Origin: Thiomargarita sp.
Lineage (GTDB): Bacteria; Pseudomonadota; Gammaproteobacteria; Beggiatoales; Beggiatoaceae
DNA: 24,124 nucleotides
Assembly: GCA_020721025.1 (NCBI GenBank)
Contig: DYNO01000025.1
Location: 1-24,124 of the forward strand
Direction: 5' to 3'
How positions within the stretch are numbered: position 1 is the first letter of the stretch; each line of letters opens with the position of its first letter. Below are positions 7,878-15,711 of the stretch, piece after piece. The position numbers and the translations under genes were made by a program. The notes beneath the pieces were generated by a model that was given only the letters and a program-made list of their open reading frames with translations, ran no database searches and had not been told where the DNA came from.

Positions 7878-7912
7878 CTGGTATTTTTACCTTCTTAATG
7901 CCAGTCATGAGG
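7878..7912 (+). promoter_or_regulatory. rpsA translation-start hairpin and ribosome binding site
   Basis: CTGGTAT (7878-7884) pairs with ATGCCAG (7898-7904), including one G-U pair, around a 13-nt loop. GAGG follows at 7909-7912, six bases before the ATG at 7919. This fixes the start at MSESFAELF rather than the in-frame ATG at 7898, which lies within the stem. In E. coli, S1 represses its own translation through leader hairpins; a similar role here is inference. Confidence 0.45.
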
Positions 7913-7918
7913 TATGGA

Positions 7919-9604
7919 ATGAGCGAAAGCTTTGCTGAATTATTTGCACAAAGTCAATCTGAAAAACGCATGATCCCAGGCTCCATCGTGAAAGGAGTGG
8001 TGGTCGATATTCGTGATGACGTGGTCGTGGTCAATGCTGGACTGAAGTCTGAAGGGGTGATTCCTATAGAGCAATTCTATGATGAAACAGGGCACCTTGA
8101 AGTCAGTATTGGCGACGAAGTAGATGTGGCTTTAGATACGATAGAAGACGGTTTTGGTGAAACGCGTTTATCGCGCGAAAAAGCCAAACGTGCCGCTGCA
8201 TGGGCAGAATTAGAACGCGCATTTGAAAACACTGAAACCATCATCGGTATCATCACCGAGAAAGTCAAGGGTGGTTTCACAGTCAATATGAACGACATTC
8301 GAGCATTCTTGCCTGGATCCCTTGTCGATGTGCGTCCTGTGCGCGATACCACGTATTTAGAAGGCAAGCCACTGGAATTCAAAGTTATCAAGATCGACCG
8401 TCGTCGCAACAATGTGGTCGTATCCCGTCGTGCAGTGGTGGAAAAAGAAAGCAGTCAAGAGCGTCAAGCCCTGCTCGAAACCATGCAGGAAGGGATGATC
8501 TTGCGCGGTGTGGTCAAAAATCTCACTGATTACGGCGCGTTTGTCGATCTCGGCGGAGTCGATGGCTTATTGCATATCACTGACATGGCATGGAAACGGG
8601 TTAAACACCCCAGCGAAGTGGTCAATGTTGGCGACGAAATCGACGTGAAAATTCTCAAATTCGACCGCGAACGCAACCGTGTCTCTCTCGGCTTGAAACA
8701 AATGGGTGAAGACCCGTGGACAGATATCGCCCGTCGTTATCCCGAAGGCAGCCGGTTGTTCGGAAAAGTCACCAATATCGCTGATTATGGTTGCTTTGTC
8801 GAAATTGAAGAAGGCGTGGAAGGTTTGGTGCACGTGTCTGAAATGGATTGGACGAATAAAAATGTCAATCCCGCCAAAGTGGTCAATGTGGGCGATGAAG
8901 TCGAAGTCATGGTGCTGGATATTGACGAAGAACGCCGCCGCATTTCCTTGGGCATCAAACATTGTCATACCAATCCTTGGGAAGAATTTTCCAACACCCA
9001 TGATAAAAATGACAAAGTTGCCGGCTACATCAAGTCCATTACTGACTTCGGTATTTTTGTCGGCTTAGATGGCGGCATTGACGGCTTGGTGCATCTCTCT
9101 GATATTTCTTGGAATGAAACCGGTGAAGAAGCCGTGCGGAAATACAAGAAAGGCGATCCGATTGAAGCGGTTGTTTTAGCCGTTGATCCGGAACGTGAGC
9201 GGATTTCTTTGGGAATCAAACAATTAGAACTCGATCCGTTCAGCAATTTCGTCAGCGAACATGCCAAGGGCAGCGTAGTTCGAGGCATTGTGCGTGAAGT
9301 CGATGCCAAGGGCGCAACCATTGATCTCGGCGACGGCGTGGGCGGCTATCTGCGGGCTTCCGAAATTGGGCGGGAAAAGATCGAAGATGCTCGGATGGCA
9401 TTGAAAGTCGATGAAGAAATCGAAGCCAAATGTCTCGGCGCGGATCGCAAAAAACGCATCATTATGTTGTCAATGAAGGCGCGGGAAACCGACGAAGAAG
9501 CCGAAACCATGCAACAATATGAAGATTCTCAATCGGATGTCGTGGGTTCGACACTGGGAGACTTCATGGGTGATTTGAAAGAGCAATTAGAAGCAAAAAT
9601 GTAA
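7919..9604 (+). CDS. rpsA: 30S ribosomal protein S1
   Basis: 561 residues carrying six S1 (OB-fold) RNA-binding repeats at roughly 20-85, 105-170, 190-258, 275-345, 362-432 and 449-518. Repeats three to five are the most regular, each ending in the family signature SLG(I/L)K, as in RVSLGLKQ and RISLGIKH. S1 binds mRNA leaders and brings them to the 30S decoding site. The N-terminal ESFAELFAQS segment is the part that docks on S2 in gammaproteobacteria. The sequence follows E. coli S1 closely from start to finish, and the length is normal for the six-domain form. The GC content and codon use look higher-expression than the surrounding intergenic DNA. It is followed by a long gap rather than by a tight operon with ihfB. 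Confidence 0.97.
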   Translation: MSESFAELFAQSQSEKRMIPGSIVKGVVVDIRDDVVVVNAGLKSEGVIPIEQFYDETGHLEVSIGDEVDVALDTIEDGFGETRLSREKAKRAAAWAELERAFENTETIIGIITEKVKGGFTVNMNDIRAFLPGSLVDVRPVRDTTYLEGKPLEFKVIKIDRRRNNVVVSRRAVVEKESSQERQALLETMQEGMILRGVVKNLTDYGAFVDLGGVDGLLHITDMAWKRVKHPSEVVNVGDEIDVKILKFDRERNRVSLGLKQMGEDPWTDIARRYPEGSRLFGKVTNIADYGCFVEIEEGVEGLVHVSEMDWTNKNVNPAKVVNVGDEVEVMVLDIDEERRRISLGIKHCHTNPWEEFSNTHDKNDKVAGYIKSITDFGIFVGLDGGIDGLVHLSDISWNETGEEAVRKYKKGDPIEAVVLAVDPERERISLGIKQLELDPFSNFVSEHAKGSVVRGIVREVDAKGATIDLGDGVGGYLRASEIGREKIEDARMALKVDEEIEAKCLGADRKKRIIMLSMKARETDEEAETMQQYEDSQSDVVGSTLGDFMGDLKEQLEAKM

Positions 9605-10169
9605 TGAGTTAAAATCTGTCAGATTGTATCGTTGTTTGCAGCAATGAATTTAAAAAATATTAAATGATGATTGAATTGTGCCTCAGTAGTCATATTGTAC
9701 TGAGTAGCGGAATAAAATCAAAAGGTTAGTATCGTTTCATCTCTTGCAGAATAACGGGTTACAATCTGATAGACTTACCCATTTAAAATAATATTGAATC
9801 GTCAGAATTTTTAAACTATAATCCGTTGATTTACTTCAGTTTTCATCTAAATTTTAATTATCTCCGCGATAGCCGGAGCTCCGTTCCGATTGAAAAATAA
9901 ATTTCTTATCATTCAACTTATTGCCAAAAACATCGACAACGCGGTACAATTGAACCCTGAGTTTAAAATTAATGATATTATTTTCAGACAGTGAACTTGA
10001 AACCTACTCCTCTCTGCAAATTTAAAATCGTTAGAACAGATAAAAAAATGTATGGTCAACGAATATTTATGCTATACTATTGATTTTACACGATTCGTAA
10101 ATATTTTTGACTCACATTTTACCATCCAAAAATGAGTGGTTTTTTACAGATTATCACGGACAGAACACG
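9605..10169 (+). other. 565-bp gap between rpsA and ihfB: AT-rich, hairpins and a promoter
   Basis: No gene is supported. Visible items are a 7-bp hairpin after rpsA (CTCAGTA 9682-9688 with TACTGAG 9698-9704, no U-run), a 10-bp palindrome CGGAGCTCCG at 9874-9883, and an extended -10 at 10070-10078. A longer open frame upstream of ihfB (from 10107) is only an in-frame extension. Confidence 0.5.
10070..10078 (+). promoter_or_regulatory. Extended -10 promoter for ihfB
   Basis: TGC-TATACT with a good -10 at 10073-10078. The -35 region is poor, as allowed for extended -10 promoters. It lies about 90 bp before the ihfB start. Confidence 0.45.
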
Positions 10170-10463
10170 ATGACAAAATCTGAACTTATCGAAGCGATCT
10201 CGCTCAAGCAAACTCAATTAACGCAAAAAGACATTGATTCCGCAGTCAAAGCCCTGTTGGAACAGATGGCACAAGCCTTAGAAAAAGGTGAACGGATTGA
10301 AATTCGCGGTTTTGGCAGTTTTTCGCTGCATTTTCGTCCGCCGCGCATGGGACGCAACCCCAAAACGGGTGATCCGGTTTCCCTTCCCGCGAAATACGTT
10401 CCACACTTCAAGCCGGGGAAGGAATTACGGGATCGTGTGAATAACCTTGTCAATAAGAAATAA
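10170..10463 (+). CDS. ihfB: Integration host factor, beta subunit
   Basis: 97 residues, nearly collinear with E. coli IHF-beta: starts MTKSELIEAI, contains GERIEIRGFGSFSLH, and the DNA-intercalating beta-arm GRNPKTGD with its proline, ending YVPHFKPGKELRDRVN. With IHF-alpha (not in this window) it bends DNA sharply at specific sites, serving recombination, replication and transcription. The ATG at 10170 is chosen because it starts the family's conserved N-terminus; the frame is open from 10107 but those 21 residues have no counterpart. A GGA lies about ten bases upstream. It is the usual partner in the rpsA-ihfB-lapA-lapB arrangement. Confidence 0.95.
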   Translation: MTKSELIEAISLKQTQLTQKDIDSAVKALLEQMAQALEKGERIEIRGFGSFSLHFRPPRMGRNPKTGDPVSLPAKYVPHFKPGKELRDRVNNLVNKK

Positions 10464-10549
10464 CTGACTCAACACCAGATACTAGAGCGGGAAATCAGGA
10501 TTAAAAACGATGCTTTAGTATTTGGTGATTCGTTAGAATAGGGGGACGT

Positions 10550-10846
10550 GTGCTACATTTCGTCGCGTGGATAGTGTGGATAATACTATTCGTTGTCACA
10601 ACGGCTTTTACCATACCTAACATGCACTTAGTGACTCTCAACTACTACATTGCCAGTTTGGAGCTTCGCGTTGCTGTCCTATTGCTCTTGACCTTAAGTA
10701 TCGGTATGTTATTGGGCATCAGTTTGAATTTATTGCGTATTTGGAGTTTACAACGCGATAATCAACGCCTGAAAAAACTACAAAAACAAAATTTGCATGA
10801 AATCAACATATTACTCGCCAAAGCCAAGCAGGATACCCCGCACTGA
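10550..10846 (+). CDS. lapA: LapA family (DUF1049) inner-membrane protein
   Basis: 98 residues with two membrane helices (about 3-22 and 40-63) joined by a short loop, then a basic coiled-coil-like tail rich in Lys, Gln and Leu. This is the architecture of LapA/YciS. In E. coli, LapA partners with LapB and adjusts LpxC turnover, and so lipopolysaccharide synthesis. The start is GTG at 10550, preceded by AGGGGGA. Its stop TGA overlaps the lapB ATG by one base (TGATG), so the two are translationally coupled. Confidence 0.9.
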   Translation: MLHFVAWIVWIILFVVTTAFTIPNMHLVTLNYYIASLELRVAVLLLLTLSIGMLLGISLNLLRIWSLQRDNQRLKKLQKQNLHEINILLAKAKQDTPH

Positions 10847-12009
10847 TGGGTGAACTGGTGTGGCTATTGTTGCCGATAGCAGCGACGGTTGGGTGGTTGA
10901 CTGCGCGTCATAACGTCTTTGGGCAACCCTCGTCATCGACTTCGACCCTTTCCGCTGATTATTTCAAAGGGTTAAAATATCTGCTTAATGAAGAGCCTGA
11001 TAAAGCCATTGATATTTTTATCCGCCTCATTGATGTGGATAGTGACACGGTGGAAACTCATCTGGCATTAGGTACTTTATTTCGCAGGCGGGGGGAAGTG
11101 AATCGTGCGATTCGCATTCATCAAAATCTGACCGCACGTACCAATCTCAGCATCCAACAACGCTATCTTGCCCTACTCGAATTGGGGTTAGATTTTCGTC
11201 GCGCCGGATTACTTGACCGGGCAGAGTCCATTTTTCAGCAACTCACCTCATCACACGAACATCGCATCACTGCCTATCAACAACTCCTTGATATTTACCA
11301 ACAAGAACACGAATGGGAATCTGCCATTGAGACCGCATTGCAATTAGAATCCGCTTCGCATGTCAAAATGCACCGAGTGATTGCACAATATTACTGTGAA
11401 CAAGTGGAATTATTACGGCAACACGGACAGCGGGACAAAGCGTTGCAAGCAATTCAATTGGCACTCAAAATTGATAATCGCTGTGTGCGAGCCAGTTTAT
11501 TGGAAGGGCAATTGGCGTTAGATATTGATGACACCGCGTTGGCAATTGCTGCATTCAAGCGGGTGGAACAGCAAGATTCGGATTATTTGCCAGAAATTAT
11601 TGAGCCGTTGCAAACTTGTTATCGACAGTTAGGGCAACAACAAGATTTTAAAGAATATTTGTATCATTTGCTGGAACGTTATGGCGGAGTTGCGCCCACT
11701 TTATTGTTGGTGAAATCGTTACGGGAACAAGGGCATGAACAGCAGGCGGTGGATTTTATGGTAAAACAACTGCATAAATATCCGTCGCTTTCCGGACTTG
11801 ATCAATTGCTCGATTTAGCCCTATTGGATACCCATCATATTACCCATGAACATTTTTTATTGCTAAAAGACATGACTGGGCAGTTGATGAAAAATCGTCC
11901 CCTGTATAAATGTAATTATTGTGGTTTCAAGGGCAAAAGTTTACACTGGCTTTGTCCGAGCTGTCGGCAGTGGAATACAATCAAACCTTTGGAAAGAATT
12001 ACGGATTAA
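10846..12009 (+). CDS. lapB: LapB (YciM), TPR and rubredoxin-type lipopolysaccharide assembly protein
   Basis: 387 residues, matching the E. coli length. A single N-terminal membrane helix (about 3-20) is followed by tetratricopeptide repeats (about 40-340; for example PDKAIDIFIRLIDVD and GEVNRAIRIHQNL). It ends in a rubredoxin-like metal knuckle with Cys356, Cys359, Cys370 and Cys373. In E. coli LapB delivers LpxC to FtsH and coordinates LPS synthesis with transport. The four cysteines are intact, so the protein should be functional. It overlaps lapA by one base. The next usual neighbour, pyrF, is absent; a dispersed repeat element lies just downstream instead. Confidence 0.95.
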   Translation: MGELVWLLLPIAATVGWLTARHNVFGQPSSSTSTLSADYFKGLKYLLNEEPDKAIDIFIRLIDVDSDTVETHLALGTLFRRRGEVNRAIRIHQNLTARTNLSIQQRYLALLELGLDFRRAGLLDRAESIFQQLTSSHEHRITAYQQLLDIYQQEHEWESAIETALQLESASHVKMHRVIAQYYCEQVELLRQHGQRDKALQAIQLALKIDNRCVRASLLEGQLALDIDDTALAIAAFKRVEQQDSDYLPEIIEPLQTCYRQLGQQQDFKEYLYHLLERYGGVAPTLLLVKSLREQGHEQQAVDFMVKQLHKYPSLSGLDQLLDLALLDTHHITHEHFLLLKDMTGQLMKNRPLYKCNYCGFKGKSLHWLCPSCRQWNTIKPLERITD

Positions 12010-12047
12010 TCGCGAATCTACCATCACGTCATTTTATGGTTCAGACT

Positions 12048-12168
12048 GTCTGACAGAATTTACAGAATTTCAAAATTTTCAGAATAACGGCAACAGTGAT
12101 TAAATGTTTTAGACTAAACGATTCATTTTGTTTATTATTCTGCAAATTCTGTAAATTCTGATTCAGAC
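12048..12168. repeat. Dispersed inverted-repeat element, copy 1
   Basis: The 121-bp segment begins GTCTGACAGAATTTACAG and ends with the inverted motif CTGTAAATTCTGATTCAGAC. Relative to copy 2 (23384-23494) the left end has lost an AT. Both copies share interior words CAGAATAACGGCAA and ACGATTCATT in the same order. It has no coding capacity and lies between lapB and the HyfC-like gene. It could form a long imperfect hairpin in RNA and work as a terminator or mRNA-end structure. Confidence 0.75.
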
Positions 12169-12196
12169 AACCCGATTTAGACACAAGGAAAACAAT

Positions 12197-13153
12197 ATGT
12201 TTGATAATTCAGTCACATGGATACTTGCGTTGGTACAAAATTTGATTTTTATCTTTTTTGCCCCGCTGCTCATTGGTTGGATCAAAATGAACAAATGTAT
12301 CCTACAAAACCGCTTGCCGCCATCGCCCTTGCAACCCTATTATGATCTACGAAAACTATTTCTAAAACAAGTCGTTATCGCTGAACATGCGTCATGGTTA
12401 TTTCGTGCCACCCCCTACATCGTTTTCGGCACAGTGGTATTATCCGCCGGAGTTGTTCCCCTGATCGCCACCAGTTTACCGACCGCAGCGATTGCGGATG
12501 TCATTGTCTTGGTTGGATTTTTTGCTCTCAGCCGTTTTTTCTTAGCCCTCGCGGCGATGGATATTGGCACCGCATTTGGAGGCATGGGGGCATCACGAGA
12601 AATGACCCTCTCCTCACTCACCGAACCTGCGATGCTCATGGCAATTTTTACCCTCTCAATGACCGCCGCCACCACCAACCTTTCAACCACCATAGAACTT
12701 ATTCTCAATCAAGGAGTTATCCTGCGTCCCTCCTTCATTTTTGCCGCGTTAGGTTTAATGATGGTTGCCGTCGCAGAAACTGGGCGTATTCCCATTGACA
12801 ACCCCGCCACACACCTAGAATTAACGATGGTACACGAAGCCATGATTTTAGAGTACAGCGGTCGGCATTTAGCCCTCATCGAATGGGCAAGTCAAATTAA
12901 ATTAATGATTTACGGCGTGTTGATCGCCAATTTATTTTTACCTTGGGGCATTGCGACTGAACTCACATTCAGCGGTTTTTTAATCGGCGCGCTCGTCATT
13001 GTGCTAAAATTGTCTGCATTAGGTTCACTCTTAGTATTTTCAGAAACATTACTGGCAAAATTGCGCCTGTTTCGCGCCCCCGACTACCTCAGTTTCGCAT
13101 TTTTACTCAGCTTGCTCGGTATGCTCAGTCATGTGATTGTTGAAGTAGGTTAA
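12197..13153 (+). CDS. Complex I subunit 1 / hydrogenase-4 component C-like membrane protein (NuoH/HyfC/HycD family)
   Basis: 318 very hydrophobic residues with about eight membrane segments. The conserved loop VAETGRIPIDNPATHLELTMVHEAM is the NuoH/HyfC signature, with acidic and arginine residues at the quinone or proton-channel interface. FGGMGASREM is also typical of the HycD/HyfC branch rather than NuoH. In complexes this subunit joins the hydrophilic hydrogenase or dehydrogenase arm to the proton-pumping membrane arm. AAGGAA lies seven bases before the ATG. No hyf, hyc, mrp or nuo gene is adjacent here; neighbours are a repeat element and gmk. Its partners must be elsewhere, or it has lost them. 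Confidence 0.85.
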   Translation: MFDNSVTWILALVQNLIFIFFAPLLIGWIKMNKCILQNRLPPSPLQPYYDLRKLFLKQVVIAEHASWLFRATPYIVFGTVVLSAGVVPLIATSLPTAAIADVIVLVGFFALSRFFLALAAMDIGTAFGGMGASREMTLSSLTEPAMLMAIFTLSMTAATTNLSTTIELILNQGVILRPSFIFAALGLMMVAVAETGRIPIDNPATHLELTMVHEAMILEYSGRHLALIEWASQIKLMIYGVLIANLFLPWGIATELTFSGFLIGALVIVLKLSALGSLLVFSETLLAKLRLFRAPDYLSFAFLLSLLGMLSHVIVEVG

Positions 13154-13188
13154 CATAAACATTTTCATCGACTTTTGCACCACGTACT

Positions 13189-13803
13189 ATGACCACTGCC
13201 AATCTCTTTGTCATCACCGCGCCCTCGGGTGCCGGAAAAACGAGTTTAGTCAAAGCCTTAATTGAAAATACGGAGGATATTTGTGTTTCCATCTCGCACA
13301 CCACTCGCCCAAAACGACCGGGAGAAATTGAGGGTGTAAATTATCATTTCGTCCATCAAACCGATTTTTTACAGATGGTGGCACAAAATCAATTTTTAGA
13401 ACACGCCCAAGTCTTTGATAACTATTACGGAACCTCACAACACTGGGTCGCGCAACAATTCAAAAAAGGCATTGACGTTATTTTAGAAATTGATTGGCAA
13501 GGCGCGCTACAAGTTAGAAAGTTAAAGCATGATTGTATTAGTATTTTTATTTTACCGCCATCGCGTGCAGCATTGGAACAGCGATTGCGACAACGGGCTC
13601 AAGACAGCGATATCGTGATTGCGCGGCGAATGGAGCAAGCCATTGATGAATTGACGCATTATGTTGAATTCGATTATCTGGTTGTCAATGACCAATTTGA
13701 AATAGCCCTGCGAGATTTACAAGCGATTGTTCGTAGCCAACGGTTGACGCATCGCATTCAGGCACAAAAACAAGAAAATTTATTAAAAAGTCTATTAGCG
13801 TGA
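13189..13803 (+). CDS. gmk: Guanylate kinase
   Basis: 204 residues, the usual bacterial length. It phosphorylates GMP and dGMP with ATP. P-loop APSGAGKTSL lies at residues 11-20, followed by the GMP-binding segment SHTTRPKRPGEIEGVNYHFV and the lid. DVILEIDWQGALQVR, with the catalytic-core acidic residue, and the C-terminal arginines (ARRMEQA) are in place. It begins 35 bp after the HyfC-like gene and ends four bases before a small membrane protein gene. The common neighbour rpoZ is not present. No strong ribosome site is visible before the ATG. Confidence 0.95.
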   Translation: MTTANLFVITAPSGAGKTSLVKALIENTEDICVSISHTTRPKRPGEIEGVNYHFVHQTDFLQMVAQNQFLEHAQVFDNYYGTSQHWVAQQFKKGIDVILEIDWQGALQVRKLKHDCISIFILPPSRAALEQRLRQRAQDSDIVIARRMEQAIDELTHYVEFDYLVVNDQFEIALRDLQAIVRSQRLTHRIQAQKQENLLKSLLA

Positions 13804-13807
13804 TATT

Positions 13808-14071
13808 ATGGACATCGCAGCGTTTTTGAGCTATTTTTCGTTGGCTTTATTTTTATTTGTCATGTACTTGCATTATCAACATGTCAAAAATAAACTACTT
13901 GCTGCGCGCCGGGAACGGGAAATTGCCTTTTTACAACAGATGAGCCGACAATTTAAACCGCAACTGTTGGCAAAACCGCACAAAGTAACCACGGTTGAAC
14001 CAACAACACCAGTAGTAGAATATGATGAAAATACGCATCCATCCACTCGCCGCAACATAAAATCATCATAG
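13808..14071 (+). CDS. Small single-pass membrane protein of unknown function
   Basis: 87 residues: one N-terminal transmembrane helix (about 5-24), then a basic segment rich in Lys and Arg (residues 27-40, KNKLLAARRERE), and a Pro/Thr-rich polar tail. This predicts an inner-membrane protein with the C-terminal tail in the cytoplasm. The ATG lies four bases after the gmk stop, so it is probably co-transcribed and perhaps coupled; no separate strong ribosome site is seen. I do not recognise the family. The close spacing and clean membrane-then-basic layout make a real gene likely. Confidence 0.6.
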   Translation: MDIAAFLSYFSLALFLFVMYLHYQHVKNKLLAARREREIAFLQQMSRQFKPQLLAKPHKVTTVEPTTPVVEYDENTHPSTRRNIKSS

Positions 14072-14439
14072 GATGGTGTAAAACTCATCAAAATTTTTCA
14101 GACTCAACCAATTGATTTTACTAATTTTCAACAATCAATATGCACTACATGTTACCATACGTAGAGTGATTGAGATTTAAACTGCTTCACGCCGATATAT
14201 TTTAGTGAAAGCATTATCAAGGCGGTGTCGTTGTTTATTATTCACAAAATTAATAAGTTGGACAGATTGACTTGATGCTGCAACGCGAAATTTAAAAGAA
14301 ATTTTAAAACTGTCCGAGCAATTAAACAATAATTCCTCGTTAATTGCAACGTTACAACCCAATTGTCGCGTAATGGCTTGTACAATTTGTGCTAAAATAT
14401 ACACATTGACGTAAATTACTCGTGTGAAATTTGATTAGA
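14072..14439. other. 368-bp region without a well-supported gene
   Basis: A minus-strand frame (14177-14404, 75 codons from GTG) is open but has no ribosome site and no recognised family. Otherwise the stretch is AT-rich with no clear terminator or RNA. Confidence 0.4.
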
Positions 14440-14601
14440 ATGGTCGAGATTCAACCGGTTGATTTTATTGAACTATATGCGCCCGTTTGTCATTTACTTC
14501 CGCGTTGGGAGAATAAACGTGAATACTGTGAAAAATTTCTCGTAGTCATCGATCCGTCCGTTGTGAATAGATTATTAATTTCTCAACTGATTGAAATTTA
14601 A
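14440..14601 (+). CDS. Possible 53-aa small protein of unknown function
   Basis: ATG at 14440 opens 53 codons (MVEIQPVDFIELYAPVCHLL, then PRWENKREYCEKFLVVIDPS) and ends at TAA 14599-14601. The composition is balanced and protein-like, with aromatic, acidic and hydrophobic residues alternating as in a folded domain. No strong ribosome site precedes it. It ends 28 bp before the ATG of the solute-binding protein, on the same strand, so co-transcription is plausible. I do not recognise a family; it could be a remnant of a larger gene. Confidence 0.35.
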   Translation: MVEIQPVDFIELYAPVCHLLPRWENKREYCEKFLVVIDPSVVNRLLISQLIEI

Positions 14602-14629
14602 AAAATCTGAACGATTGGAAAATCATCTT

Positions 14630-15364
14630 ATGTATCACCGATTCTATATTTTAATGTTCGTATGTTGCTTGACCATCAATAGTCATGCACAACCGGTATT
14701 GTTTTTTGACAGCAATCCGTTGCTATTAACTTCAGATCCATCGAATAATATCATAGACATACTGACAAGAGACGTACTAAATCGAATTGGTTATGACGTT
14801 AAAATCAATGTGCTGCCGTTGGAAAGAGCATTAAATAATTTAAATCAAGGCATGGACGATGGCATGATCTTGTGTCGAAACAACAAATTAGACAGATATA
14901 CCAATTTGAGACAGGTGCCGGAAAAAATCATTGATCTGCAAGTGACTGCTTTTACCGATTCTGGTAATCTCAACATTCGCAATTGGTCAGATTTGAACAA
15001 TCACAACATCGGTATTTTGTCTGGAATCAAGCCGATAGAGCAAAGTTTGACAAGTCATGTGCGGCTCGTGAAGGTCAAAGAACCCGCACAACTCTTTCAA
15101 TTGCTAAAAGATAAACGCGTGGATTATGCAATATTTACCTATTGGAATGGCATGGAATATGTTCACTCTTTGGGATTACAAAATCGAATCAAAGCCATCG
15201 ATCAACCACTGGAGAACTATCCTATGTACATGTATGTCAACAAAAAACACGAAGCCCTGATTCCACAACTGGTTCAATCTCTACGCACCATTAAGGAAGA
15301 AGGACGCTATCAACAAATGTTTGACGAGCAATTAGCAAAGTTTTTTCCTGCTGAGGAAAACTGA
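14630..15364 (+). CDS. Periplasmic solute-binding protein, family 3 (amino-acid type)
   Basis: 244 residues. An N-terminal signal peptide (MYHRFYILMFVCCLTINSHA, cleaved near residue 20) leads into a two-lobed bacterial solute-binding domain of the amino-acid/family 3 type. The hinge region includes LERALNNLNQGMDDGMILCR and RVDYAIFTYWNG; the end IKEEGRYQQMFDEQLAKFF is typical. I chose the ATG at 14630 because GGAA lies nine bases upstream and the signal peptide then starts the protein; a TTG at 14591 would add 13 residues and spoil the signal. No permease or ATPase is adjacent, so it may be a stand-alone sensor ligand-binding protein or use a distant transporter. A large histidine kinase follows on the same strand. 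Confidence 0.8.
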   Translation: MYHRFYILMFVCCLTINSHAQPVLFFDSNPLLLTSDPSNNIIDILTRDVLNRIGYDVKINVLPLERALNNLNQGMDDGMILCRNNKLDRYTNLRQVPEKIIDLQVTAFTDSGNLNIRNWSDLNNHNIGILSGIKPIEQSLTSHVRLVKVKEPAQLFQLLKDKRVDYAIFTYWNGMEYVHSLGLQNRIKAIDQPLENYPMYMYVNKKHEALIPQLVQSLRTIKEEGRYQQMFDEQLAKFFPAEEN

Positions 15365-15711
15365 TTTTCTTTTCAACTGTTTCTGACTCATTCATTTTTT
15401 AGCAACGAGTCAAGTGACGCGGACAAACCATCAATATTAAATAAGAAATATTTTTAAGTAGATTGTAAGCAGTTTAAACGTTTTCAATAATAATCTATTG
15501 ATTTAAATAACATATTTTACAAGCCGTTCACCACGACTTTATCCACCGATCAATACAACAACTGTTAAAATATACCCAGATTTTGATTTGAATCCGACAA
15601 TAATCCAACTTTATTTATCTTCTTTCAAATATTCTAGCTTATCTTGTACTTCTGCGTGACATTAAGAAATCGTTGATAAAATAGACAACTATAATAAAAT
15701 CTCCATAAATT
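15365..15711 (+). other. 347-bp AT-rich gap before the histidine kinase
   Basis: No gene or RNA is supported. The only clear signal is a perfect TATAAT close to the kinase start. The region is strongly AT-rich, with T-rich tracts after the solute-binding gene that might aid termination. Confidence 0.4.
15690..15695 (+). promoter_or_regulatory. TATAAT -10 just before the histidine kinase
   Basis: A perfect TATAAT lies 16 bp before the ATG at 15712, without a convincing -35 at the usual spacing. Transcription would begin about 10 bases before the ATG, and no ribosome site is visible, so a very short leader is implied if this promoter is used. Confidence 0.35.

Noticed and set aside
8567..9001. 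Minus-strand frame of 144 codons
   Set aside because: Antisense shadow of rpsA, a consequence of its codon bias.
14177..14404. Minus-strand open frame of 75 codons
   Set aside because: It starts at GTG without a ribosome site and matches no family I know; kept only as a note in the gap entry.
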